64,000 nucleotides of DNA from UBA961 sp049317525 (GTDB lineage: Bacteria; Bacteroidota; Ignavibacteria; Kapaibacteriales; UBA961). Of this stretch, positions 18,838 through 27,427 are shown piece by piece (position 1 is the first letter of the stretch; each line of letters starts with the position of its first letter). Both the position numbers and the translations under genes were made by a program. The notes below the pieces were generated by a model. That model ran no database searches, was not told the origin of the DNA, and saw only the letters and a list, made by a program, of their open reading frames with translations. The DNA lies in the NCBI GenBank assembly GCA_049317525.1, contig JBMOIC010000008.1:23493-87492 (forward strand), given 5' to 3'.

Positions 18838-19503
18838 TCATTGTATATATTGATTATATCGTTGTTCATGGCCAATAGTAGAGATTTCTCCATGGCCAGG
18901 GAATATCACGGTTTCTGGAGATAATACTAATAGTTTACTCTTAATTGAATGAATTAACTGATTGGTATTGCCTCCTGGTAAATCAGTTCTACCAATACTT
19001 TCAGCAAATAATGTATCACCTACAATTGCACAATTATATTTCTTGCTAATAAAACAGATACTTCCTTCTGTATGGCCTGGGGTATGCATCACATTAAATT
19101 CCCATTCTCCACAATGAAGTATGTCGTTTTCTATTAATTTTTCTACTGGAGAAACAGGATAAATAGTAAATGGTAAAGGCCATAATGTATGCTCCATCGG
19201 ATCGATCAATCTATAGATATCATCTTGATGACAAGATACTTGCAGTCCTTTATCTTGCAAAATCGAGGCATCTGCTGTGTGATCCCAATGGGAATGCGTT
19301 AGCCATAATGCAGAAGCATGTAATGAATAATGCTGTAGAATTGCTTCAAACATATCTGCACTGTTATATGGTGCATCAATAATAATTGCTTCATTACTCT
19401 GAATATCTGCTATGATATAGCCATTCGTTGCAACAGGGCCCGCCTCAAATCCAATGATTTTTAAATGCGGAGCTTCTGGTACAGAAAAAACTGATTGTTG
19501 CAT
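18838..19503 (-). CDS. Metallo-beta-lactamase fold hydrolase (glyoxalase II-like)
   Basis: A 221-residue hydrolase with the metallo-beta-lactamase fold. The HxHxDH motif reads THSHWDHTAD (near residue 65). Further ligands lie in MHTPGHTEGS and VGDTLFAESIGRTDLPGG, and a terminal FPGHGEIS supplies the last histidine. The arrangement is closest to the hydroxyacylglutathione hydrolase (glyoxalase II)-like group, which cleaves thioesters in the cytosol; the substrate is not evident. Length is normal. It lies between lptE and DUF4286 on the same strand. Confidence 0.87.
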   Translation of the reverse strand: MQQSVFSVPEAPHLKIIGFEAGPVATNGYIIADIQSNEAIIIDAPYNSADMFEAILQHYSLHASALWLTHSHWDHTADASILQDKGLQVSCHQDDIYRLIDPMEHTLWPLPFTIYPVSPVEKLIENDILHCGEWEFNVMHTPGHTEGSICFISKKYNCAIVGDTLFAESIGRTDLPGGNTNQLIHSIKSKLLVLSPETVIFPGHGEISTIGHEQRYNQYIQ

Positions 19504-19579
19504 AATGATGTATAAAATGTGTTTTGTTTTATGAATTGAAATATATGATTATGTTTTTGGAAATTAAAAACAAGCATTC

Positions 19580-19897
19580 TTAGCAAAATTCTTTTTCTAA
19601 TTGCAGCACTTTTCTTATACCTTTTGTGTATTCTCCAAATATCTGATTATGAGAAGCTTGTAATGCAGGCGAAAATTCTGATCTATATACTTGTATATCT
19701 TGCAATGAATTAGCTGAATACTGAATATGGAATATATCATAATTTTCAGATGCTGGGTCTGTAACCTTACTAAGTTTGGCATTAATAAAAACACCACATT
19801 TCATCACTTCAGGGATATGAATAGAAATCATCCAGTCCACCCATGCATGAGAATGTTCTTTCATAACTTCTATCGAAACTTCATAAAATGAAATCAT
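19580..19897 (-). CDS. DUF4286 family protein
   Basis: A 105-residue protein of the DUF4286 family, whose function is not known. From the ATG at 19895-19897 it begins MISFYEVSIEV and continues with HIPEVMKCGVFINAKL, the family pattern. An upstream in-frame ATG at 19975 would add 26 hydrophobic residues not seen in the family; the internal start also has an AGGA ribosome site eight bases before it. The gene is the most upstream of the minus-strand group ending with the NifU-like gene, and it diverges from the ABC exporter. Confidence 0.8.
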   Translation of the reverse strand: MISFYEVSIEVMKEHSHAWVDWMISIHIPEVMKCGVFINAKLSKVTDPASENYDIFHIQYSANSLQDIQVYRSEFSPALQASHNQIFGEYTKGIRKVLQLEKEFC

Positions 19898-20031
19898 TTT
19901 TTGTCCTGTATAATATGTTAATAGCAAAAATGAGAAATTAGTATACGAATAATGCACATGTATTATCAAATACATGTATTATTGAGAGATAAAACCCAGA
20001 ATTCCATCTCATTTTACCTAAGAAGATTTAC

Positions 20032-21849
20032 ATGGATACAGAACAAACACCTATATCAAAGATAAAAGCAGGTGAAACTAAAGAGCAATTATCCTTTTTA
20101 TTGTCTTTCTATAAACCATATGCGCTAAAGGGTATTATTGCATTAATCATCATGTTGATTACAGCATCATTAGGCTTAATATTTCCAGCAATTATTGGAA
20201 AAATGTTAGATGGTTTTGTTCATCCAGACAAAGCATTTATGCCTTTCGGAATACAATTAACCCCAGGATTATTAGCACTAAGTTTACTTCTTTTGATTGC
20301 AATTCAATCTGCAATACGTTTTATCGCATCGATGACGATTGCCAAGATTACAGAATATGCTTTAGCAGAATTGAGGTCTACTTCATTTGAACATATCATA
20401 AGACTCCCCATGAGCTTCTTTTCTGAAAGACGTGTCGGAGAATTATCTTCTCGATTATCTTCCGATTTAACTCAAATCCAAGAAACATTTGCTTTTACTG
20501 CTTTAGAATTATTAAGACAAACAATATTTCTTATTGGTGGCATAGGTTTTATTCTAACTGCTGGATTAAACCTTGCTTTACCTGTACTATTAGCTTTACC
20601 AGTTTTAGTAGTAATTGCTGTTGTTTTTGGAAAATTTATCAGAAAACAAAGTACTAAAACACAGGATGCTTTAGCTAATTCAGCAACAATCATAGAAGAA
20701 ACTCTGCAAGCTATTAGCAGTGTAAAATCCTATGTGAATGAACATTTTGAAGCAATAAGGTATAAAAATGCCTTAAAGCAAACAATTTCTTTGGCTTTAT
20801 ATACTGCAAAACTTCGATCTGCTTTTGTTTCCTTTATCCTTTTTGCATTTTTTGGGGGTATAGCTGGTGTAATTTGGTATGGAGGTTCCCTAGTTCAAGC
20901 TGGGGAAATTACTATTGGAGACTTTGCCACATTTTTAATTTATGCAATGTTTGTTGGTGGTGCTATGGGCAGCTTTGCAGAATTACTTGGCCAAGTACAA
21001 AAAGCACTGGGTGCTTCCGTTCGATTAAGAGAAATTATCGATGAGCCAATAGAGCATGATACTCAAAATACAATTGTACATTCAGAAAAACTGCATTCAA
21101 TTAGCATACAAAATGTATCTTTTAGCTATCCAAATCGTAAAGATATTCAAGCTTTGAAGGATATAGATCTTACAATTCCTGCTGGACATCGTATCGCATT
21201 TGTAGGAGAAAGCGGTGCCGGAAAAAGTACTACCGCTTCACTCATTCAACAATTTTATTCTCCTGATAAGGGCGAAATACTCTATAATTCCATACCTGCT
21301 GAATATTGGGGATTACAAAAAATCAGAAATTCTATCGGCGTTGTTCCACAAGATATCGTTCTTTTTGGAGGAACTATAGCTCAAAATATTGCATATGGAA
21401 AAACAGATGCAACAGATAAAGAAATCGAACAAGCTGCTACATTGGCAAATGCCATGGAATTTATCGATAGATTTCCAGAGCGTTTTTCGACACTAGTTGG
21501 TGAAAGAGGAATTACATTGTCTGGAGGCCAAAGACAAAGAATTGCGATCGCCAGAGCTATCCTAAAAAATCCTCCAATATTAATTCTTGATGAAGCAACT
21601 AGCTCTTTAGATTCTGTTTCTGAACATTTGATAAAACAAGCTTTGGAAACATTAATGAAAGATCGAACTACAATTATTATCGCTCATAGACTTTCAACAA
21701 TTAGAAATTGTGATGCTATTGCTGTTTTTAGTAAAGGGTCTATTATTGAATATGGAACACATGATGAATTAATGAAAGTACATGGATTTTATGCCCGACT
21801 TTCTCATTTGCAGTTTTCTTCAGAATTGAATGCTCATCCAATATCATAG
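20032..21849 (+). CDS. ABC-type exporter, fused TMD-NBD (MsbA/multidrug family)
   Basis: A 605-residue half-transporter: six membrane helices over about residues 30-330, then a nucleotide-binding domain. The NBD shows GESGAGKST (near 398), LSGGQRQRIAIARA (near 500), LILDEATSSLD and an IIAHRLSTI H-loop. This order is typical of exporters of lipid A, lipids or drugs that work as dimers. Residues near the helix 2-3 loop (LPMSFFSERRVGELSSRLS) match the exporter family. Its cargo cannot be stated. The next gene, a MalK-type ATPase on the same strand, starts about 70 bases later; they need not share an operon. Confidence 0.9.
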   Translation: MDTEQTPISKIKAGETKEQLSFLLSFYKPYALKGIIALIIMLITASLGLIFPAIIGKMLDGFVHPDKAFMPFGIQLTPGLLALSLLLLIAIQSAIRFIASMTIAKITEYALAELRSTSFEHIIRLPMSFFSERRVGELSSRLSSDLTQIQETFAFTALELLRQTIFLIGGIGFILTAGLNLALPVLLALPVLVVIAVVFGKFIRKQSTKTQDALANSATIIEETLQAISSVKSYVNEHFEAIRYKNALKQTISLALYTAKLRSAFVSFILFAFFGGIAGVIWYGGSLVQAGEITIGDFATFLIYAMFVGGAMGSFAELLGQVQKALGASVRLREIIDEPIEHDTQNTIVHSEKLHSISIQNVSFSYPNRKDIQALKDIDLTIPAGHRIAFVGESGAGKSTTASLIQQFYSPDKGEILYNSIPAEYWGLQKIRNSIGVVPQDIVLFGGTIAQNIAYGKTDATDKEIEQAATLANAMEFIDRFPERFSTLVGERGITLSGGQRQRIAIARAILKNPPILILDEATSSLDSVSEHLIKQALETLMKDRTTIIIAHRLSTIRNCDAIAVFSKGSIIEYGTHDELMKVHGFYARLSHLQFSSELNAHPIS

Positions 21850-21920
21850 AATATTAGCTTTAGCATTTTTTAAAGAATTATGTATTTTGCTCAATAATAT
21901 TACTTCAGGATTTTAAAATA

Positions 21921-23012
21921 ATGACCACAGTAGAACTAAAAGACCTATATAAAGAATATGAAACTGGAAAACCAGTAATACAAGATTTAAATCTTACTGT
22001 TATTCCCGGTGAATTATTAGTGCTAGTAGGCCCATCAGGCTGTGGTAAAAGTACAGTTCTTAGAATGATTGCGGGATTAGAAGATATCTCTGGTGGCTCT
22101 TTGTTCTTTGATGGAGTATGTATTAATGATATGCCGGCAAAAATGAGAGATATTGGTATGGTTTTTCAAAATTACGCCTTATATCCACATCTAACAGTAG
22201 CAGAAAACCTAGGATTTCCTTTAAGTTTAAGAAAATTCCCCAAAGATGAAATTTTAAAAAAAGTACAAGAAATAGCAAAGCAAGTTGGTTTAAGTGATTT
22301 ATTATATAGAAAACCTAAACAATTGTCAGGTGGACAAAGACAAAGAGTAGCACTTGGAAGAGCCATCATTAGAACTCCCAGAGTCTTTTTATTCGATGAA
22401 CCTTTGTCCAATTTAGATGCTCAACTTCGAATGCATATGAGATCAGAAATCGTTGCTTTACAAAAAAGAGTTGGCATTACTGGTATCTATGTTACTCATG
22501 ATCAGGCAGAAGCTATGACGATGGGCGACCGCATTGCTGTTCTTCATAAAGGAATTTTACAGCAAATTGGTAAGCCACAAGATATTTACAATAATCCACA
22601 AAATGTATTTGTAGCTGGTTTCTTAGGAAGCCCTTCTATGAATTTTTTTCATGGCAGCTTCACAAAGATTAATAATGAATTGATATTTCAAGAATTACAT
22701 AATGGAGCTTCATTTACTATTCCTGATCATTCATTTATTTATGGCATTCCCGATAACAATAACATTATTGTAGGAATTAGGCCAGAAAAGTTGTCTTTAA
22801 CTCCCCTAGAAAATGCTCCAACATGGCAATGTTCGATACATCAAACAGAGTATCATGGCCATGAACAAATCGCTTTTGTACAATCTGCTGATTCATTAAA
22901 GTCTATCAGAGTTCCGCTACAATTTCCAGTAAAAAATGATGATGCAATTAAGCTATATATTCAACCTGATTCACTTTGTATATTCTCTTCTTTAACTCAT
23001 AATAGATTATAA
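21921..23012 (+). CDS. MalK/UgpC-type ABC transporter ATPase
   Basis: A 363-residue ATPase of the carbohydrate/glycerol-phosphate importer type. Walker A GPSGCGKST (near 38), LSGGQRQRVALGRAI (near 137), FDEPLSNLDAQLR and a THDQAEAMTMGDRI H-loop are present. A C-terminal domain of about 120 residues matches the OB-fold (TOBE) domain of MalK. The family energises uptake of sugars, glycerol-3-phosphate or similar solutes. No permease or binding protein lies next to it, so the partner system is elsewhere. A TPR gene follows four bases later and is probably cotranscribed. Confidence 0.9.
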   Translation: MTTVELKDLYKEYETGKPVIQDLNLTVIPGELLVLVGPSGCGKSTVLRMIAGLEDISGGSLFFDGVCINDMPAKMRDIGMVFQNYALYPHLTVAENLGFPLSLRKFPKDEILKKVQEIAKQVGLSDLLYRKPKQLSGGQRQRVALGRAIIRTPRVFLFDEPLSNLDAQLRMHMRSEIVALQKRVGITGIYVTHDQAEAMTMGDRIAVLHKGILQQIGKPQDIYNNPQNVFVAGFLGSPSMNFFHGSFTKINNELIFQELHNGASFTIPDHSFIYGIPDNNNIIVGIRPEKLSLTPLENAPTWQCSIHQTEYHGHEQIAFVQSADSLKSIRVPLQFPVKNDDAIKLYIQPDSLCIFSSLTHNRL

Positions 23013-23015
23013 ATA

Positions 23016-23915
23016 ATGAAGAATATTGATTCCATTAAACCTGAAGAATTTGATCATCTTTGGAATTATTCTCAACCTGAAATTACAGTAGAACAATTTC
23101 GGAGTTTAATCGACATTATTAAAGCTCACGAAGATAAAACTCTTTATCCTCAATTACTTACGCAAATTGCTAGATGTGAAACATTGCTAAGAAATTTTGA
23201 ATCAGCATCTTTAGCATTACAAAAAGCAATTGCCATTATAGAGCAATTACAAGATATTGACAAACCATTGCCTTCAACTCGATATTTTTTAGAGAAAGGA
23301 AGATGGGAAAACTGGCATCAAGAATCTGATAGAGGAAAATCTAGTTTTTTACTTGCTTTACACATTGCAACGCTTCATTCTTTAGATTTTTATGCTGTAG
23401 ATGCTATGCATATGCTTGGAATAGTATGCCAATCAGAGGAATCATTAGAATGGAATAAAAAAGCAATGCTTTATGCAGAGAAATCAACAGATTTAAAAGC
23501 AAAAAGTTGGTTAGGGGCTTTATATAATAATATTGGCTGGACATATCATTCCAAAGAAGATTTTAATGCAGCTTTAGAGTGTTTCTTAAAAAGTGAAATA
23601 TGGTTTAAGGAAAGAAAAAGATTAGAAGAAAGCTTAATTGCTAAGTGGTCTGCAGCAAAAATGATGCGTCTATTAGGTAGAATTGGCGAAGCATTACTTG
23701 TACATTATGAATGTGCCGAACAAAGGAAATCTGCTAATCTTGAACATGATGGCTATATCGCCGAGGAAATAGGTGAATGTTTATTGTCACTCAATAAAAT
23801 TGATGATGCTACTCCATTCTTTGCTTCAGCATATACTATTTTGTGCGAAGACAATTGGTTTGCGCAGCATGAATTTGCTAGACTAGAACGATTAAAACAA
23901 TTAGGGAAATGCTAA
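23016..23915 (+). CDS. Cytosolic TPR-repeat protein of unknown function
   Basis: A 299-residue protein with no signal peptide. It consists of helical repeats that resemble TPRs: for example ARCETLLRNFESASLALQKA near residue 50, NNIGWTYHSKEDFNAALECF near 175 and EEIGECLLSLNKIDDATPFF near 250. Such repeats mediate protein contacts; I see no catalytic domain. It starts four bases after the MalK-type gene and its 3' end overlaps the convergent OsmC gene by four bases. The function is unknown. Confidence 0.75.
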   Translation: MKNIDSIKPEEFDHLWNYSQPEITVEQFRSLIDIIKAHEDKTLYPQLLTQIARCETLLRNFESASLALQKAIAIIEQLQDIDKPLPSTRYFLEKGRWENWHQESDRGKSSFLLALHIATLHSLDFYAVDAMHMLGIVCQSEESLEWNKKAMLYAEKSTDLKAKSWLGALYNNIGWTYHSKEDFNAALECFLKSEIWFKERKRLEESLIAKWSAAKMMRLLGRIGEALLVHYECAEQRKSANLEHDGYIAEEIGECLLSLNKIDDATPFFASAYTILCEDNWFAQHEFARLERLKQLGKC

Positions 23916-24331
23916 ACTATATCTAGATAACATTCAGTTTTTACATCGCATCCAGACCTTTTAAACATTGCAGCCGCACTGCAATATGTTTGTTGCGATA
24001 ATTCAACGCTTCTTTCAATGTCTGATAATGCTGCATCAGTACTTTCTACAAAAAACTTTAACAGTACACTAGTAAACACTTTAGGATGTTCATCGGCCCT
24101 ATTTCCCGAAACTTCTACATGCAAAGAAATGATATGTTTTCTTTTTTTTTCTAAAATACTTAGAACATCCATCACAGAGCATGCAGCCATAGATTGCAAC
24201 ATTATCTCCATTGGTGTTGCTGCTTTAGACACATAATTTTCTGAACTATGCGAATCAAACAATGTATTTTTTTGCTCAGAATTATGTCCTTCTAAACACA
24301 TTCCACCTTTCCAATCTACAGTTATATTCAT
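23912..24331 (-). CDS. OsmC/Ohr family protein
   Basis: A 139-residue OsmC-like protein; the family reduces organic hydroperoxides with a cysteine pair. Cys51 in QSMAACSVMDV and Cys117 in SQQTYCSAAAMF are the two reactive positions. Length and pattern fit the OsmC subgroup, not full-length Ohr, though the exact subgroup is uncertain. It follows metG by eleven bases on the minus strand and overlaps the convergent TPR gene by four bases. A catalase-peroxidase gene (41618) covers the H2O2 side of oxidative defence. Confidence 0.85.
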   Translation of the reverse strand: MNITVDWKGGMCLEGHNSEQKNTLFDSHSSENYVSKAATPMEIMLQSMAACSVMDVLSILEKKRKHIISLHVEVSGNRADEHPKVFTSVLLKFFVESTDAALSDIERSVELSQQTYCSAAAMFKRSGCDVKTECYLDIV

Positions 24332-24342
24332 AATGAAACCTA

Positions 24343-26523
24343 TTATCGTACTTCAGAACCAATAGAATCAATTTCAGGAGCTATTAAACATAAGCTTCCA
24401 TCAGCAGAATTTGCAGCCAATAACATACCTTGAGATTCATGTCCCATCAACTTTGCTGGAGCTAAATTTGCAACAATCACTATTGTTTTTCCTAGCAAAT
24501 CTTCGGGTTTATAATGCTTGGCTATACCAGCTAAGATTTGTCTTTTTTCTGTTCCAGTATCTACTTGTAATTTCACTAACTTTTCGCTTTTGGGAACAGC
24601 TTCTGCATGTATAATCTTAGCAGTTACTAGTTTAATTTTCTTAAAATCTTCAATCGTAATAAGATCTTCTTTTTTATCGATTATTTGTCCTGCATGCATT
24701 GCAGAAATCTGGGCATCAATCACAGAATCTTCCAGTTTATTGAATAAAATTGGTGGTATATGTATGTTTTGTCCTTGAGCCAAAACAGGAAATACCATTG
24801 TAGACCATATATCTTTTTTATCTGATTGATCTACGGAGCCTGTCATAGGAATTTGGCCTATACTTTCTGCAAGAACCGAAGCAGTATGCGGAATAATAGG
24901 AGCAAAAATTATACTAAGGGATCGTAATAATTGCGAGCATATATACAATGTTTTACCACATTCATCTGGATCATTTTTAATAGTTTTCCATGGCTCAGTA
25001 TCATTAAAATACTTATTAGCTGAACGGGTAATATTCATTGTTTCTGTTACTGCATCCCTGAATCTACATTGTTTATAATGCATTGAAACTTTATTCATTC
25101 CCGTATACAATGAAGCAATCATAGAAAAATCATGAGCAGAAAAATAGCGTACATGCTTTGATTCATAGAGGGAATGCAAGGTTTCTTTAGAGACTGTATG
25201 TGATTCTCTTTGAAAATCTTGAATTAATAATTCCCAAGCCTCATCTAGCTTTGAATAACGATCTGAAAGAATAGGAACTGCACTAGAAAAGTTTTTTGAT
25301 AAAAATTGAATAACTCTATTGATAAAATTTCCTGGTATCGCCGCTAATTCATTATTGGTTTTAGCTTGAAAATCTTTCCATGTAAAGTCAGAGTCTTTTG
25401 TTTCAGGAAGATTATTCGCTAGAGCATATCTCAAAATATCAGCATTTGTTTTGCCAGGAAAATCCTTTTGATAATCTTGTAAAAAGATGCCCCAATTTTG
25501 TGATTTTGAAAACTTTTTTCCTTCAAAATTCAGAAATTCATTTGCAGGCACATTCGTAGGTAAAATCATATCACCTTTGGCCATTAAAAGCATAGGAAAA
25601 ATCAAAGTATGAAATACGATATTGTCTTTACCTAAGAATGCTATATACTCTCTATCTTCATTATTAGGTTTGCTCCACCATGTTTTCCATTCTTCGGCAG
25701 AATATCCATGCTGTTTTGCCCAATGTTTTGTGGCAGAAATATAGCCAAGAACTGCTTCGAACCAAACATAGATCACTTTTCCTTCAGCATTTGCAACTGG
25801 TACTGGAATACCCCATTTCATATCTCTGGTAGCTGCTCTATCATTTAAACCTTGTTTAAGCCAAGAACGACTTTGCTGAATGACATTATCTTTCCAATCT
25901 TTACTATGTGATTCTATATATTCTTCTAATTGCTTCTGGAATTCTCCCATTTTAAAATACCAATGCTTGGTATTTTTAACAATCGGTTTTTCTCCAGTTA
26001 ATATACTTATTGGGTTTTTTAGTTCAGTTTGATTATAAGTTGCACCACAACTATCACATTGATCGCCTCTGGCTCCTTCTTTTGAACAATGCGGGCATAT
26101 TCCTTCAACATATCTATCTGGTAAAAACATCGATGCTTTTTCATCATAAAATTGTGGCTCTTCTTTTTCTACCAAATATCCTTTTTCTAACCAATCCTTA
26201 AAGAATTCTTGTGCTGTTTCAAAATGATCTGGTAATGAAGTTCTAGAATAAATATCAAAACTTATCCCAAAATCCTTAAATGCAGCCTCATTCATCGGAT
26301 GATATTTATCTATAATTGCTTTAGGAGTTGTATGTTCTTTATCTGCACTAATTGTTATTGCAACACCATGTTCATCAGAGCCACATACAAAAAGGACTTC
26401 CCTTCCTTGTAATCGAAGAAATCTTGCATACATATCAGCAGGTAGATATGCTCCTGCTAAATGCCCCAAATGAATATAACTATTTACATAAGGTAAGGCT
26501 GCGGTAATAAGTGTTCTTGCCAT
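24343..26523 (-). CDS. metG: Methionyl-tRNA synthetase with C-terminal tRNA-binding domain
   Basis: A 726-residue class I synthetase that charges tRNA-Met. The HIGH motif reads HLGH (residues 18-21), a zinc-knuckle CPHCSKEGARGDQCDSCG lies near residue 142, and the KMSKS-type loop is KKFSKSQ near 338. The last 110 residues (from about 612) form an EMAP-II/OB-fold tRNA-binding domain, with ITAKII-like start and an AGIAKHYKPEDLLGKTIV core. Long MetG with this domain is common in Bacteroidota. OsmC lies downstream at eleven bases. Confidence 0.95.
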   Translation of the reverse strand: MARTLITAALPYVNSYIHLGHLAGAYLPADMYARFLRLQGREVLFVCGSDEHGVAITISADKEHTTPKAIIDKYHPMNEAAFKDFGISFDIYSRTSLPDHFETAQEFFKDWLEKGYLVEKEEPQFYDEKASMFLPDRYVEGICPHCSKEGARGDQCDSCGATYNQTELKNPISILTGEKPIVKNTKHWYFKMGEFQKQLEEYIESHSKDWKDNVIQQSRSWLKQGLNDRAATRDMKWGIPVPVANAEGKVIYVWFEAVLGYISATKHWAKQHGYSAEEWKTWWSKPNNEDREYIAFLGKDNIVFHTLIFPMLLMAKGDMILPTNVPANEFLNFEGKKFSKSQNWGIFLQDYQKDFPGKTNADILRYALANNLPETKDSDFTWKDFQAKTNNELAAIPGNFINRVIQFLSKNFSSAVPILSDRYSKLDEAWELLIQDFQRESHTVSKETLHSLYESKHVRYFSAHDFSMIASLYTGMNKVSMHYKQCRFRDAVTETMNITRSANKYFNDTEPWKTIKNDPDECGKTLYICSQLLRSLSIIFAPIIPHTASVLAESIGQIPMTGSVDQSDKKDIWSTMVFPVLAQGQNIHIPPILFNKLEDSVIDAQISAMHAGQIIDKKEDLITIEDFKKIKLVTAKIIHAEAVPKSEKLVKLQVDTGTEKRQILAGIAKHYKPEDLLGKTIVIVANLAPAKLMGHESQGMLLAANSADGSLCLIAPEIDSIGSEVR

Positions 26524-26597
26524 GATCTTCTTTTATGTGTATACTTTTACTAAAATACAGTTTTTTACTAGAAGACAGAGAAGAGGAAATGTAGGAA

Positions 26598-26634
26598 TAT
26601 AAAAAAAGGGTCTGATGCAAAAGCAACAGACCCC
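26598..26634 (-). terminator. Rho-independent terminator after the DUF4397 gene
   Basis: A GGGTCTG/CAGACCC stem extends inward with a further four pairs (one mismatch) around a TTTT loop. On the minus strand it is followed by a run of seven T residues. It lies 20 bases beyond the DUF4397 stop and before metG. Confidence 0.88.
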
Positions 26635-26653
26635 AAAAATATGCTTAAGTACA

Positions 26654-27346
26654 TTATCTATTTACTATTATTTGTGCACCTAAACCTGATACACCAGTTC
26701 CACCTAAGAAACCACTTGCAAACACTGTATATGCTTTGCCAGATTCAAATGTAATTCCTGTTAAAGGTAATGCCACTGTTGTTGTTCCAGCTACTTTAAC
26801 ATCAATATTATATGTACCTGCATCAACAGGCAAGAAAACATTTTGGGATGATGAAAATTGTCTATTAAATGATCTATTTAAGAATAATGATGGACCATCT
26901 TTAACGGCCACATCAACTGCTGGCGCATTTGGTGATAAATGTAAAAAACGCACATGCGCTTTACCGGTAACAACTGCTGGTATTGCATCTTCCACTAATA
27001 ATAAAGAAATTTTACTTAATGAATCTAAAGCAAAAACAGAGTAGAATTTGGATTCTAGGAAAGGTATATCAGCGCTAAATAGTGATGTAGAGGACCCAGC
27101 AGGAAAAACTTTAATATTTCTTGTTCCAGCTGCAACAGAAACATATCCGCTATTATTAGGGAATGTTAAAGCACTAGTACTAATTTTATTATTATCTACA
27201 GCAATATCAACACCAGGTGCATCAGGTGATGCATGCACTACCATTAATTTTGCATTTGTAGAATTTGCATCTGTACTAGAATCTGAACAAGATGAAGTGA
27301 TTACTGAAATCATAAACGCTAAAAGAAACAATGAAAAACGTGTCAT
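26654..27346 (-). CDS. DUF4397 repeat lipoprotein
   Basis: A 230-residue lipoprotein with two DUF4397 repeats, a beta-sandwich domain of unknown function in cell-surface proteins. The signal peptide ends in VITSSC (Cys20). Repeat 1 begins with AKLMVVHASPDAPGVDI and repeat 2 with AHVRFLHLSPNAPAVDV. I chose the ATG at 27344-27346 because it gives a 20-residue signal peptide; an ATG four codons earlier is also possible. A longer frame would need a TTG codon. It lies 80 bases downstream of the OmpA-vWA gene on the same strand and has its own terminator. Confidence 0.8.
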   Translation of the reverse strand: MTRFSLFLLAFMISVITSSCSDSSTDANSTNAKLMVVHASPDAPGVDIAVDNNKISTSALTFPNNSGYVSVAAGTRNIKVFPAGSSTSLFSADIPFLESKFYSVFALDSLSKISLLLVEDAIPAVVTGKAHVRFLHLSPNAPAVDVAVKDGPSLFLNRSFNRQFSSSQNVFLPVDAGTYNIDVKVAGTTTVALPLTGITFESGKAYTVFASGFLGGTGVSGLGAQIIVNR

Positions 27347-27427
27347 ATAAAAACTCATTAAACTAAAAAAAATTGATAATCTCGAAATGATAACTTGCAA
27401 TTGAACTTAAGAAGTTCCATAAATACT

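Noticed and set aside
26736..27350. Two plus-strand open frames opposite the DUF4397 gene
   Set aside because: They mirror the Ala/Val-rich coding strand, have no ribosome site or family match, and the minus-strand gene has a lipobox and repeats.
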